A stretch of DNA of 64,000 nucleotides. It comes from Candidatus Kapaibacterium sp. GTDB taxonomy: Bacteria > Bacteroidota > Ignavibacteria > Kapaibacteriales > UBA7675. The translations under genes and the position numbers were made by a program. Under the pieces are notes generated by a model. That model worked only from the letters and a program-made list of their open reading frames with translations. It was not told where the DNA came from and searched no databases. The DNA lies in NCBI GenBank assembly GCA_028284775.1, contig JANQRB010000178.1:1-64000 (forward strand), given 5' to 3'. This document shows positions 45,605-55,432 of the stretch, piece after piece; within the stretch, counting starts at the first letter, position 1, and every line of letters begins with the position of its first letter.

Positions 45605-48600
45605 TCAAAAATCCTGACCGATAGACACGAGCCAGACAGGCTTCGAAAACGCGTGGTAATTGTTTTTCCAGGCGACATCGATCTTAAGCGGAAAACCGAG
45701 AAGAAACAGACGCATGCCAATGCCGGTACTCATAAGAAGGTCGTTGGGAATTCGCGTACCATTTTCGTTGCGTTTGGTGGCGATGAAATCATCTTCCCAG
45801 GCCGAGCCCATGTCGAAAAAGACGCTGAGAAACACCGGCAGCCGGAACTCGGCATTGGTGATAAACATCTTCGAGCCGTTAAGCTCATTAATATCAAAGC
45901 CGCGCAGCGGATAACCGGGCGTCAGAAAGTACAGATCCTCGGCCGTTTCATAGGGCAATTGATCGGAGCGAAAACGGCGATTTATCCAGTTTTCGGTGCC
46001 GCCGACAAAGAAAGCCTGCGGGTCAGGACCAAAACTGGCGCCCGCGGCTCCTCGCAGAGCCAATACAAAACCGCTGCCGACATCTACATAATGACGAAAG
46101 TCGCCCTGAACGGTAAGGAATCCAAGATTGCTATTCGTAAACTTCGGCGAGCCTTCCGCCTGCAAAAAGTAGCGTGAGCCACGCGCCGGTCCGTTAAATC
46201 CCCACATAATATCGTCGTGTACAAATTTCAGATTGGGCACGAGGTGCATTTTGGAAATCGTGCTAATCTCGGGATCATCAACATTCTCGGTTGAGGTATT
46301 CAACCAGGTCAGGCCGAACTCCAGCCGATCGAAGGTGTTAAAGGGAATTTCGGCACCGACGCCAGCGCCAAAATAGCGGAAGCGATACAGCGATTCGCCG
46401 TCGTCCGTATTGTCGTCGCGATTGACGAAACGCGCCGTGTGAAATCCGCTGAAACGATAATCGACAAGGTTTGGCAGATAGGAGTACACCAGCAGAAAGT
46501 CGCTGTTGTTGAGGCTGAGCAACAAATTGGCAGCAAAAAATATCTGGTGATTGCCCAGCATATCGCTGAACATCATTTGCGTTGTGCCCTGCACGCCGAA
46601 GAATGTGTCGAAGCCGGCGTTGCCATAAATAAGATCGGGTGTAAAGTTGATCTTATAACGCTGCGGAATAAACTCTTCTTCAACTTCCGGCAGGTCATTG
46701 TCTTCCAGATCATCGATGGCTGCGACAGCGTCCGGATTGGGCTGCACCGCCTTCTGCCGTCCGAAGTCCACATCGAAAATGCCATAGCTGCTCAAACTGT
46801 CCAACCCGGAGTCTTCCACCAGGTCTTCATCGAATTCGAGCGCTTCGCTGAGCATATTGGCCTGGGCCAGACCTGCACGCCGGAACTCTGTCAGCACCGG
46901 CTCCGTGTCCGGCAGATCGAAAGGAAAACGCAGCATAAAGATGTCGAAGCTGCCGTTGTTTTGTGAAGAAAACAACATCTTGCTGCCGTCCCGGGACAAA
47001 GACAATTGCTCAATGCCCGAAAGTGCATTGGTTTTGGCGGTGATGTCGCCTGTCGTCAGATCCAGTTGGTAAATATTGCCGATACCGCTCTTGTCCGATA
47101 CAAACAGAAGATTGCGGCCTTCGGGCCCCACGGCTATCGATGTCTTGATGTACTGCGGGTCGAAGGTCTTCCGTTCAATCGCGCCAGTCTTGACATCCAG
47201 CGCGTAGATATCGGAGTTGGCCATTTCGTGATTCCAAATACGGAAAGTGGCGCTGGTGACGTTTTCATTGAGAAAATCGCCCCGATTCGACACGAAATAC
47301 AGGGTTTCGCTGTCCGGCGCCCAGGTTGGCTTCTGATCCTGAAAAATGTCGTCTGTCAACTTTCTGATATCGCCGGAGCCAAGTTCGTACAGGAACAAAT
47401 CAGGCTGTTCCCTCTCTGAGGCCACCAAAGCGATGTACTGGCCATCGGGCGACCAGGTGGCGGAGTTCACCATATGCAGGCCAACGTCGATGCGCTCTAC
47501 TTCGTTGTTCTCTGTATCAACGATAAACAGGGCGTCATCGCCGCCGGACTTAGCCGAGATCGCGAGACGCCGACCGTCGGGATCCCAGGAGATTCCCGGC
47601 GTCAGAATATTCAACTCTTCAAAATCACGGCTTCGCGAACCTTCGACAACCCGCTTGACTTTTTTCTTATTGTCGAGCTCAAGCATATACACGCTGTAAA
47701 AACCGTCCCGCAACGAGATGAACGCAAGCTTTTCGCCGTTCGGAGATAGGGCCGGCGCGGTATTCAGATAAGTGCGGTTTTTGCGATGATCGGTAATGCG
47801 GGTAGCGAATTCATCGGCATCTTCGTACTTGACGATATCGGGCCAGTAGATTTTTTTCATATCCTTGCGCCACTGATCCGAAAATTCATCGAGCGTCATG
47901 CCAAAGGTACTCTGAAAGGCGCCGTTGACCGTTCCGATACTCTTGATCCGGTTGATCAGTTCGCCGGTCTTGGCGCGACCATATTTCTCAGCGACATACC
48001 AAAAGAAGGACTGGCCGCCGCGATAGGCCGTATAGCCCAGCAAACCGCTGAGGGGCGGCAGCGACTCGCTGATAGCCAGATCGCGCAGAAACATATCGGT
48101 TTTGGTGTCCATACCTTCGATGGCGGAAAACTCGGCAAAACCTTCACTCATCCACAGCGGGTATTCGAGCCGAATATTATTGGCGATTTGCGACTGCACC
48201 GATCCGCCATAAAACATATCGTTGATGAAGGCATGAACCAGCTCGTGCCGGATCAATACGCGGAAGAAATCCCACTTACCTTCGAAGGGCACGACGATCC
48301 TGTTTTTCAATGGCTCGGTGAATCCGGCAATGCCCTCTCGCAGCGAGGTCGGCGTAGTGTTGGTCTGTTGAAACTGATTGTGGGAGTTATAGACAATTAT
48401 GGGGATTCGCTTTGTAATCTGATAATTAACATTGCGCTGGAGCTCGTGGAGCGCTTTTTCGGCAATGATCGCCGTGAAGTCCGCCAGATATTTGCCGCCC
48501 TGGTGATAATAGACATCAAAGTGTTTGGACTGAATGAAATGCCAGTCAAACTCCTGATACTGCACTTTATTCTTGCCGAATTGTCCGACTGCCGGCAAAG

Positions 48601-48661
48601 TGCCTGCCAAGAGAGCCGTCGCGATCACGATGATGCTTCGGAGTGCAGCTTGATGCTTCAT
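45605..48661 (-). CDS. Large envelope protein: MA-like metallopeptidase, TolB-type propeller and outer-membrane barrel
   Basis: About 1018 residues. Signal peptide (about 1-27); peptidase-MA-like domain with zinc motif HELVH (about 139-143) and downstream glutamate in WMSEGFAEF (about 174); TolB/PD40 propeller repeats about 280-590 (patterns such as ATWSPDGQYIALVASE, GPEGRNLLFVSDKSGIGNIY); an acidic linker; and a C-terminal beta-barrel about 680-1018 with surface-antigen style strands ending VSIGQDF. Start chosen at ATG with AAGG upstream; TTG three codons earlier is possible. Convergent with the motAB group, 40 bases apart. Role: likely envelope protein processing or export at the outer membrane. 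Confidence 0.8.
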   Translation of the reverse strand: MKHQAALRSIIVIATALLAGTLPAVGQFGKNKVQYQEFDWHFIQSKHFDVYYHQGGKYLADFTAIIAEKALHELQRNVNYQITKRIPIIVYNSHNQFQQTNTTPTSLREGIAGFTEPLKNRIVVPFEGKWDFFRVLIRHELVHAFINDMFYGGSVQSQIANNIRLEYPLWMSEGFAEFSAIEGMDTKTDMFLRDLAISESLPPLSGLLGYTAYRGGQSFFWYVAEKYGRAKTGELINRIKSIGTVNGAFQSTFGMTLDEFSDQWRKDMKKIYWPDIVKYEDADEFATRITDHRKNRTYLNTAPALSPNGEKLAFISLRDGFYSVYMLELDNKKKVKRVVEGSRSRDFEELNILTPGISWDPDGRRLAISAKSGGDDALFIVDTENNEVERIDVGLHMVNSATWSPDGQYIALVASEREQPDLFLYELGSGDIRKLTDDIFQDQKPTWAPDSETLYFVSNRGDFLNENVTSATFRIWNHEMANSDIYALDVKTGAIERKTFDPQYIKTSIAVGPEGRNLLFVSDKSGIGNIYQLDLTTGDITAKTNALSGIEQLSLSRDGSKMLFSSQNNGSFDIFMLRFPFDLPDTEPVLTEFRRAGLAQANMLSEALEFDEDLVEDSGLDSLSSYGIFDVDFGRQKAVQPNPDAVAAIDDLEDNDLPEVEEEFIPQRYKINFTPDLIYGNAGFDTFFGVQGTTQMMFSDMLGNHQIFFAANLLLSLNNSDFLLVYSYLPNLVDYRFSGFHTARFVNRDDNTDDGESLYRFRYFGAGVGAEIPFNTFDRLEFGLTWLNTSTENVDDPEISTISKMHLVPNLKFVHDDIMWGFNGPARGSRYFLQAEGSPKFTNSNLGFLTVQGDFRHYVDVGSGFVLALRGAAGASFGPDPQAFFVGGTENWINRRFRSDQLPYETAEDLYFLTPGYPLRGFDINELNGSKMFITNAEFRLPVFLSVFFDMGSAWEDDFIATKRNENGTRIPNDLLMSTGIGMRLFLLGFPLKIDVAWKNNYHAFSKPVWLVSIGQDF

Positions 48662-48925
48662 ATTTCCCAACCTTCTTCGTTTTTACAGATTCTCAATTCG
48701 AAAAACCCCGATGCTCGCACAAGGTTGCTCATTAGACACAAAGGAACAATTAAAGGTTAAGATTCTCGTAAGAAAAGTGCCGGTACCACCAAGAAGTCGC
48801 AAGGTCGCTGAAATTATTTCATATCAGGCTGCAAAAACCGGTAAGCGTGGAGAATCGTTCCCCTTCGACAATTCGAGGAAATACTGCCTGTCTCTCATAA
48901 GTCTGTCAATGGTCAATGCTGGTGT

Positions 48926-49732
48926 TCAGACGATGTTCAGCGACTTGATCGCCTCGCGGGCGGCATTCTGTTCCGCTTCTTTCTTATTGCGACCGGTACC
49001 CCGTCCGACGATTTCGGTACTGATACTTACTTCTACCGTAAACTGACGGTCGTGATCGGGGCCACTTTCATCGACAACCGAGTAACGCGGGACGCCCGTG
49101 CCGGCGGCCTGGGAATGCTCCAGCACAATACTCTTGTAGTTGGTGTCGCGCATCAGCGTGGTCTCTTTCATGATGCGACGTAAAATGGATTCGACTACAA
49201 ACTTCTTCGCTTTATCGGGACCGCAATCGAGGTAAATCGCGGCAATAATCGCTTCCAGCGCATCGGCGAGAATCGACTGATTGCCTTGTTCCAGTGACTG
49301 GCGGGCACTGAGGCTCACCATCAGCCATTCGTCAAGACGCAATTGCCGGGCGCAGTAGGCCAGCGATTTCCGGTTGACGAGCCAGGATCGCATCTTGGTA
49401 AGTTCCCCTTCGGAGACATCCTTATGTAGATAAAAGAGGTACTCAGCCACAATGGTACTCAAAATGGCGTCGCCAAAGAACTCCAGACGCTCGTTCGACT
49501 TAGCCCGATCATTGTCGGCAATCTGCAAAAATGAGCGATGCGTTAAGGCTTGTTCAAAAATCGAGGGGTGCGAAATGGTGATGTCCAGACGCCGCTCCAG
49601 ATCCCGACACATACTCGGCGATAGAAAATGCATTGTCGGAAACTGGTCTTTGTCGAATAATCTGGTGGAAGAATCTTGCAAAGATGCCAGGCGCAGAATC
49701 TTCTTTTGCAGCTGAGAAATTATGCCTGCCAT
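48926..49732 (-). CDS. rnc: Ribonuclease III
   Basis: 268 residues. The RNase III domain has the signature NERLEFFGDAIL with catalytic Glu and Asp, and a second acidic site ILADALEAIIAAIYLD. The C-terminal double-stranded RNA-binding domain begins about 195 and ends KKEAEQNAAREAIKSL. The N-terminal 40 residues are an extension before the catalytic fold. Last gene of the fatty-acid operon, 21 bases downstream of fabF, an arrangement seen in many bacteria. Confidence 0.95.
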   Translation of the reverse strand: MAGIISQLQKKILRLASLQDSSTRLFDKDQFPTMHFLSPSMCRDLERRLDITISHPSIFEQALTHRSFLQIADNDRAKSNERLEFFGDAILSTIVAEYLFYLHKDVSEGELTKMRSWLVNRKSLAYCARQLRLDEWLMVSLSARQSLEQGNQSILADALEAIIAAIYLDCGPDKAKKFVVESILRRIMKETTLMRDTNYKSIVLEHSQAAGTGVPRYSVVDESGPDHDRQFTVEVSISTEIVGRGTGRNKKEAEQNAAREAIKSLNIV

Positions 49733-49753
49733 CTCACCTATTCCAAATCGCGA

Positions 49754-51013
49754 TCATTCTTCAAAAGTTTTAAGGCAAATTGATGCGTTATGCCCTCCAA
49801 ATCCAAATGTGTTACTGATAGCCGCACGCACCACTCGTGAATCCGGCTGATTGGGAACATAAAACAGATCACAGTCAGGATCGCTGTTTTGATAATTTAT
49901 CGTTGGAGGGATTTTGGAATGATAAATCGCCAGCACGGAAGCGATGCACTCAATAGCTCCGGCGGCCCCGAGCAAGTGACCCGTCATTGATTTCGTGGAG
50001 CTGACCGCCAGCTTGTCGGCATGGTCGCCAAACAGGGTTTTGATGGCCTGCGTTTCATTCCTATCGTTGAAGGGCGTCGAGGTACCGTGAGCGTTGATGT
50101 AGTCGATGTCGCTTGTTTGCAGCCCGGCGTCTTCAAGGCAGATGCGCATAGCGCGGACGGCACCTTCGCCTCCTTCCGCGGGCTGCGTGATGTGAAACGC
50201 ATCATCCGTCATTCCAATACCGGACAGTTCGGCGTAAATCCGGGCGCCGCGATTGCGGGCGTGTTCAAGTGTTTCCAATACAAGAATTCCGCCGCCCTCG
50301 CCCATCACGAACCCATCGCGCTCTTTGTCAAAGGGTCTGCTCGCGGTTCCGGGATCATCGTTGCGCGTCGAAAGGGCCCGCATAGCGTTAAAGCCGCCGA
50401 TTCCCATCGGACAAATCACCGCCTCGCTGCCCCCGGCCAGCATGACATCTGCATCACCGCGCTGCAGCAGCATAAATGCATCGGCAATACTGTGATTGGA
50501 TGTTGCGCAGGCTGAAACGGTGCCGTAGTTGGGGCCTTTGAATCCGTAACGAATGGCGATCTGCCCCGGGGCGATGTCGGAAATGAGCATCGGAACAAAG
50601 AAGGGCGAAATACGGTCGGGGTTGCCATCGCGTTCGTAAAGCCGCTGCTGCTGCTCGTGATAGGTCCACATTCCGCCGATGCCCGAACCCGAGACTACGC
50701 CGACCCGCTCCTTGTTGACGCTTTCCAGGTTAAGCGCCGCATCGCTGATCGCCATCTCCGCCGCCGCAATAGCAAATTGAGTGAAAAGATCCATCTTCTG
50801 CGCCTCCTTACGATGCAGGAATTGCAGATTGTCGAAGTTCTTAACTTCACAGGCGAATTTAGTCCGGAACTTTTCCGCATCGAAACGCGTGATCACATCG
50901 GCACCGCTGCGCCCTTCCATCAGCCCTTGCCAGAATTCCGCTACCGAATTACCTATAGGGGTAACGGCCCCCAGACCTGTAATCACTACTTTCGGAAAAT
51001 TATAACGTGCCAT
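49754..51013 (-). CDS. fabF: Beta-ketoacyl-ACP synthase II
   Basis: Elongating condensing enzyme of type II fatty acid synthesis. The 419 residues contain the catalytic cysteine in VSACATSNHSIADAF, the two histidines in NAHGTSTPFNDRNE and SMTGHLLGAAGAIE, and the C-terminal NTFGFGGHNAS. Start ATG lies 86 bases after acpP in the same operon. Normal length and no anomalies seen. Confidence 0.95.
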   Translation of the reverse strand: MARYNFPKVVITGLGAVTPIGNSVAEFWQGLMEGRSGADVITRFDAEKFRTKFACEVKNFDNLQFLHRKEAQKMDLFTQFAIAAAEMAISDAALNLESVNKERVGVVSGSGIGGMWTYHEQQQRLYERDGNPDRISPFFVPMLISDIAPGQIAIRYGFKGPNYGTVSACATSNHSIADAFMLLQRGDADVMLAGGSEAVICPMGIGGFNAMRALSTRNDDPGTASRPFDKERDGFVMGEGGGILVLETLEHARNRGARIYAELSGIGMTDDAFHITQPAEGGEGAVRAMRICLEDAGLQTSDIDYINAHGTSTPFNDRNETQAIKTLFGDHADKLAVSSTKSMTGHLLGAAGAIECIASVLAIYHSKIPPTINYQNSDPDCDLFYVPNQPDSRVVRAAISNTFGFGGHNASICLKTFEE

Positions 51014-51099
51014 TCACACCGCTTTTCTTACTGGAACGATTCTAAAGAATCATAACTGTTGAATGAAAGTTGATCTCGTGGGGTGACGCAAGGACACGA

Positions 51100-51342
51100 T
51101 TATTCAGCCGAGACGTTCTTTTCCAGATAGCTAACGGCATCCCCTACCGTCTGGATCTTTTCGGCATCGCTATCTTCAATTGAAATGTTAAACTCACGTT
51201 CGAATTCCATGATCAATTCGACTGTGTCGAGTGAATCGGCGCCAAGATCATTGGTAAAAGACGCTTCGTTGGTTACTTGCGACTCTTCAACACCTAGCTT
51301 GTTGACAATAATAGTCTTAACATTTTCAGCTATTGTCGACAT
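51100..51342 (-). CDS. acpP: Acyl carrier protein
   Basis: 80-residue acidic carrier protein. The phosphopantetheine attachment serine is in LGADSLDTVELIMEFE, the canonical DSL motif. Between fabG and fabF, as is usual. The reading frame is short, complete and conserved to the last helix (VGDAVSYLEKNV). Confidence 0.96.
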   Translation of the reverse strand: MSTIAENVKTIIVNKLGVEESQVTNEASFTNDLGADSLDTVELIMEFEREFNISIEDSDAEKIQTVGDAVSYLEKNVSAE

Positions 51343-51428
51343 AGCGATATTCCCGATGAACTGTGAAAAAATAGAAACTCAATTTGTATGATTCGCGGGC
51401 AATACATCTGTATCCGACCTACCACTCC

Positions 51429-52175
51429 CTACAGAGCGAGACCGCCATCTGCATTCAGAACCTGGCCTGTGAGGTACGAAGCGTCATCCGACGCAAAAAA
51501 GGCAACCACGCCGGCAATTTCTTCTGCCTGAGCTGATCGCCTGAGAGGTATTGAATTTGTCAAATCCGCTATCTGCTTCTCGCCCAATTTGTCTGTCATG
51601 TCCGTCTGCACATAACCTGGAGCGATGCAATTTACTAAAATATTTCGAGAAGCTAGCTCCTTCGCCAGCGATTTCGTCAGCCCGACCAGCCCGGCTTTCG
51701 AAGCCGAATAATTAACCTGACCGGCATTGCCCGCCAGGCCGACGATCGAGCCGATATTGATTATCCGTCCAGACCGTTGCCGCATCATTGGCCTGCTGAC
51801 GGCCTTGCACATTAAAAAAGCGCCCTTAAGATTTGTTGTCAACACAGCGTCCCAATCCTCTTCGGACATGCGCATAAGCAGCGTATCGCGCGTTATACCC
51901 GCATTATTCACCAGGACGTCGATGCGGCCGGCCGCTTCGCTGACGTGCTTGATGAGTGCCTCGACATCTTCGGCCTTGCTGATATCCGCCTTGACGGCCT
52001 CAACCCGGGCAGCGCCGCCCAATTCACTGATAAGAGCATTGGCCCGGTCCGCGCTGGCATTGTAGGTAAAAAACACGCGCGCGCCGTCAGCGGCCAGACG
52101 CCGAACGATGGACGCGCCGATTCCACGCGATCCACCGGTAACAAGAACTACTTTTTCTGTCGCTGTCTCTGCCAT
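51429..52175 (-). CDS. fabG: 3-oxoacyl-ACP reductase
   Basis: Short-chain dehydrogenase/reductase of 248 residues reducing 3-ketoacyl-ACP with NADPH. It has VLVTGGSRGIGASI (cofactor loop), NNAGITRD, the catalytic YSASK (Tyr and Lys in QVNYSASKAG) and the serine in NIGSIVG, and ends TGQVLNADGGLAL. In the fab operon between fabD and acpP. Confidence 0.96.
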   Translation of the reverse strand: MAETATEKVVLVTGGSRGIGASIVRRLAADGARVFFTYNASADRANALISELGGAARVEAVKADISKAEDVEALIKHVSEAAGRIDVLVNNAGITRDTLLMRMSEEDWDAVLTTNLKGAFLMCKAVSRPMMRQRSGRIINIGSIVGLAGNAGQVNYSASKAGLVGLTKSLAKELASRNILVNCIAPGYVQTDMTDKLGEKQIADLTNSIPLRRSAQAEEIAGVVAFFASDDASYLTGQVLNADGGLAL

Positions 52176-52207
52176 TTTTACCGATACTCTGTATTGTTGA
52201 CAATGAT

Positions 52208-53149
52208 TCAGGATGAGGACGTTGATGAGGCTGCCAGGCGCTCTTGTACTTGCTCAGCGGTATCTACACCATCAATACTTACATCCCTGAGCGTCCGTTT
52301 CAGCATACCCTGCAAAATTTTACCTGGGCCTATTTCGGTAAAGGAGCGAACCCCCGCATCGTGCATCGCCCGCATAGATTGGGTCCACAACACCGGCGAC
52401 ACCAGCTGGCGAATCAAGGCTTCGCGCAGCTCCGGCGCGGCGCGCAAAGGTCGGGCCAGGGCGTTGCAGTAGACATCCACTCCGGCATCCCTGAACTCCA
52501 CGTCCGCAATGGTCGCGGCCAGTGTAGTTCTGGCATCTTCCATCAGGGGCGAATGGAAGGCCCCGCTGACTTTTACTTCCAGAACACGCCGGGCGCCGGC
52601 CTGTTTAAACTTGTCGATGGAACTGCGCAGCAGATCAGCGTCGCCGGATACGACTACCTGTCCCGGCGCGTTAAAATTAGCGGCGACCATCACCTGCCCC
52701 GGCGCCTTCAATTCCTCACACAGTGCCACGACCTGACTGTCTTCCAGCCCGATCACCGCCAGCATCGTGCCCGGTTGCTTTTCACCCGCCTTAAACATCA
52801 ATGATGCCCGCAGCTGAACGAGCCGCAAGGCCGACTCGAAATCAAGCACGCCCGCGGCATACAGCGCTGCGTATTCACCAAGGGAATGGCCGGCAACCGC
52901 TTCATAACGAAGGCTGTCGCCCAACAATTGCAGAATGCAGGCTTCATGGACAAACAAGGCCGGCTGCGTATAGCGCGTCTCTTTCAACGTATCGGCGGGG
53001 CCGTTAAAACAGATTTCGCTCAGGGCAAAGCCCAAGAGCTCGTCGGCGCGTTCGATGATTTGTCCGGCCTTCGGGAAAGCATCGGCGAGATCACGCGTCA
53101 TGCCAACATACTGCGAGCCCTGACCGGCAAAAAGCAATGCTGCCGCCAT
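52208..53149 (-). CDS. fabD: Malonyl-CoA:ACP transacylase
   Basis: 313 residues. The catalytic serine lies in GHSLGEYAALYAAG and the histidine in SGAFHSPLM, with LFAGQGSQYVGM at the N-terminus. It transfers malonyl from CoA to ACP. It begins one base after fabH, so tightly coupled. Normal length. Confidence 0.95.
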   Translation of the reverse strand: MAAALLFAGQGSQYVGMTRDLADAFPKAGQIIERADELLGFALSEICFNGPADTLKETRYTQPALFVHEACILQLLGDSLRYEAVAGHSLGEYAALYAAGVLDFESALRLVQLRASLMFKAGEKQPGTMLAVIGLEDSQVVALCEELKAPGQVMVAANFNAPGQVVVSGDADLLRSSIDKFKQAGARRVLEVKVSGAFHSPLMEDARTTLAATIADVEFRDAGVDVYCNALARPLRAAPELREALIRQLVSPVLWTQSMRAMHDAGVRSFTEIGPGKILQGMLKRTLRDVSIDGVDTAEQVQERLAASSTSSS

Positions 53150-53150
53150 A

Positions 53151-54152
53151 TTATTTGATACCCCATCGCAAGTAAACGCTTCCCCAGGTGTAGCCGGCGC
53201 CGAAGCTGGAAAGGATCAGCCGGTCGCCGTACTGAATTTTGCCGGCGTCGTACCACTCTGATAAACACAGGGGAATGGTTCCGGCCGTTGTATTGCCGTA
53301 TCGGTCGATATTGACCATAACTTTGTCGGAGCTGACTCCCATCCGTTCGGCTGTAGCGCCAATGATACGCATATTGGCCTGATGCGGCACGAGCCAGGCG
53401 ACATCTTCAGCGCGTAGGTTGTTGCGTTCCATTACCTCGGCCGTTACATCGGCCATCCCGACAACTGCGGCCCTGAAGACTGTTCGACCATCCTGAACGA
53501 CATAGTGTTCCTTGTTGGCGACCGTCTCTGCCGAGGGTGGCTTGGCGCTGCCGCCGGCGGGCATATACAGAAAGTCCTTGCCCGCCCCGTCGATACGGAG
53601 GTTGGCGTCGAAGACACCGATCTCCGGGTCATCGGAGGCCTCCAGGATAATGGCGCCGGCGCCGTCGCCGAAAAGTACGCAGGTAGAGCGGTCCTCAAAA
53701 TCCAGAATCGCGCTCATGCGATCGCCGCCGCAGAGTAGCACACGCTGCGCAGCGCCCGATTCGATAAAACGGCGCGCCGTTTCCAGTGCAAACAAAAAAC
53801 CCGAACAGGCCGCCGCCAGGTCAAATCCCCAGCAGTGTTTGATGCCGAGTTTATTTTGCAACAGACATGCCGTCGAAGGAAATACATGATCTGGCGTGAT
53901 GGTAGCGCAAATAATCAGATCAATGTCTTGTTTATCGATTCCGCGTCTGGCAATTGCCTTCTCTGCTGCGGGCAGCATGAGCTCGGAAGTGCCTTTGTTG
54001 AAAGCGAAACGACGCTCGCTGATACCGGTGCGAGTACGAATCCACTCGTCGGAGGTATCGAGACGCTTCTCGAAAAACTGATTGGAATACACTTCTTCCG
54101 GTACATAGTGCGCAAGCGAAGAAATGTACGCTCTGCGATTTTCAGTTTTCAT
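53151..54152 (-). CDS. fabH: Beta-ketoacyl-ACP synthase III
   Basis: Initiating condensing enzyme. 333 residues with catalytic cysteine in DLAAACSGFLFAL, histidine in LVPHQANMRII and asparagine in YGNTTAGTIPL. Its start overlaps the end of plsX by 11 bases, indicating coupling. TRTGISERRFA near residue 41 is the usual FabH N-terminal motif. Confidence 0.95.
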   Translation of the reverse strand: MKTENRRAYISSLAHYVPEEVYSNQFFEKRLDTSDEWIRTRTGISERRFAFNKGTSELMLPAAEKAIARRGIDKQDIDLIICATITPDHVFPSTACLLQNKLGIKHCWGFDLAAACSGFLFALETARRFIESGAAQRVLLCGGDRMSAILDFEDRSTCVLFGDGAGAIILEASDDPEIGVFDANLRIDGAGKDFLYMPAGGSAKPPSAETVANKEHYVVQDGRTVFRAAVVGMADVTAEVMERNNLRAEDVAWLVPHQANMRIIGATAERMGVSSDKVMVNIDRYGNTTAGTIPLCLSEWYDAGKIQYGDRLILSSFGAGYTWGSVYLRWGIK

Positions 54153-55197
54153 AGGAGTATTCGGTCAGGCTCGGAGGGTTGACGGCATTCTCGATACGCT
54201 TATTAACCTGTTTCTGAACCATATCGACAGCCAGCAGAAGTGAATTTTTCATGGCACGCGCGGAATTGCTGCCGTGGCCGATGATGACAACACCGTTGAC
54301 GCCGAGAAGCGGCACTCCCCCGTAATCCTGGTAGTCGAGCCCTTTCAGCACGCGCTTGAGAACCGGTCTCATGGCCGCAACGATAAGTTTATTGATGGCA
54401 GCTTTATCAGCAAATGCGCGCAGCTTGGCTTTAAATAATGTTAGAAAACTCTCGGCAAACTTCAACACAATGTTTCCGGTAAAGCCGTCGCAGACCACGA
54501 CGTCGGCCTTGTTGGTCAGTATGTCCCGCCCTTCGATGTTGCCGATAAAGTTAAATGAACTGGATTCCAGCAATTCATAGGCGCGAACAACATTTTCAGC
54601 GCCTTTCGAGGCTTCTTCGCCGATGTTGAGCAAAGCAATGCGCGGATTCTCGATGTTGCGAATCTGACGCGAATAAATGCTGCCCATAATCGCGAATTCA
54701 TACAAAAACTTGGACCGGGATTCAACATTGGCGCCTACATCCAGCAGCAGCGTAAAGCCTTCACCCGTCGTCGGCAAGAATGAGCCTATCGTTGGACGGC
54801 TGACACCCTTGATACGTCCTAATGCCAGTGTAGCTACGGACATTACGGCACCCGTATTGCCGGCTGAAACGAAAGCATCAACGTAGGAGTTGGCGTGGAG
54901 GTCGATACCCTGGAACAGTGAGGATTGGCGCTTTTTTTTGAAGGCCATTGCCGGATCGTCTTTCATACTCACAACGTCCGGGGCATGGACGATCGAATAA
55001 TTAAGATCCGAGGTATCGTGCTTGGCGAGTTCTGTTTTGATGTCCTTTTCGCGGCCGACAAACACAAGCTCGAAATGCGAACTGTCGAGGCTTCGCATCG
55101 CTTCGACGGCCCCCTCTACCTCATTGGCGGGCGCAAAGTCCCCGCCCATCGCATCAAGCGCCACCCGAACGACTGTTGATTCCTGCTCTTGTTTCAA
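54142..55197 (-). CDS. plsX: Phosphate acyltransferase PlsX
   Basis: Converts acyl-ACP to acyl-phosphate for phospholipid synthesis. 351 residues starting VALDAMGGDFAP and containing SAGNTGAVMS, DVGANVESRS and GVVIIGHGSNSARAMKN, all PlsX hallmarks. Sits between rpmF and fabH in the standard order. No anomalies. Confidence 0.95.
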   Translation of the reverse strand: MKQEQESTVVRVALDAMGGDFAPANEVEGAVEAMRSLDSSHFELVFVGREKDIKTELAKHDTSDLNYSIVHAPDVVSMKDDPAMAFKKKRQSSLFQGIDLHANSYVDAFVSAGNTGAVMSVATLALGRIKGVSRPTIGSFLPTTGEGFTLLLDVGANVESRSKFLYEFAIMGSIYSRQIRNIENPRIALLNIGEEASKGAENVVRAYELLESSSFNFIGNIEGRDILTNKADVVVCDGFTGNIVLKFAESFLTLFKAKLRAFADKAAINKLIVAAMRPVLKRVLKGLDYQDYGGVPLLGVNGVVIIGHGSNSARAMKNSLLLAVDMVQKQVNKRIENAVNPPSLTEYSYEN

Positions 55198-55231
55198 GCC
55201 TGCTACCCAGGAGTGTTACCGAAATGACGGA

Positions 55232-55414
55232 TTAGGCTTCAATCGCTTCGATGACGCGCCGGCCATTATAATAGCCACAGGATTTGCAGGCGGCATGCGC
55301 CAGCTTGAATTCACCGCATTGAGGGCAGACGGCCACACTCGACGGTACCCATTTGTAATGGGTGCGTCGCTTGTCTCGCCGGGATTTCGAAATCTTTCGT
55401 TTCGGATGTGCCAT
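55232..55414 (-). CDS. rpmF: 50S ribosomal protein L32
   Basis: 60 residues, starting MAHPKRKISKSRRDKRRTH, with a zinc-binding quartet CPQC ... CKSC (four cysteines), the zinc-containing form of L32. 34 bases upstream of plsX and 18 bases downstream of yceD. Complete and of normal length. Confidence 0.96.
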   Translation of the reverse strand: MAHPKRKISKSRRDKRRTHYKWVPSSVAVCPQCGEFKLAHAACKSCGYYNGRRVIEAIEA

Positions 55415-55432
55415 TGAATTGAGCCGAATTTG

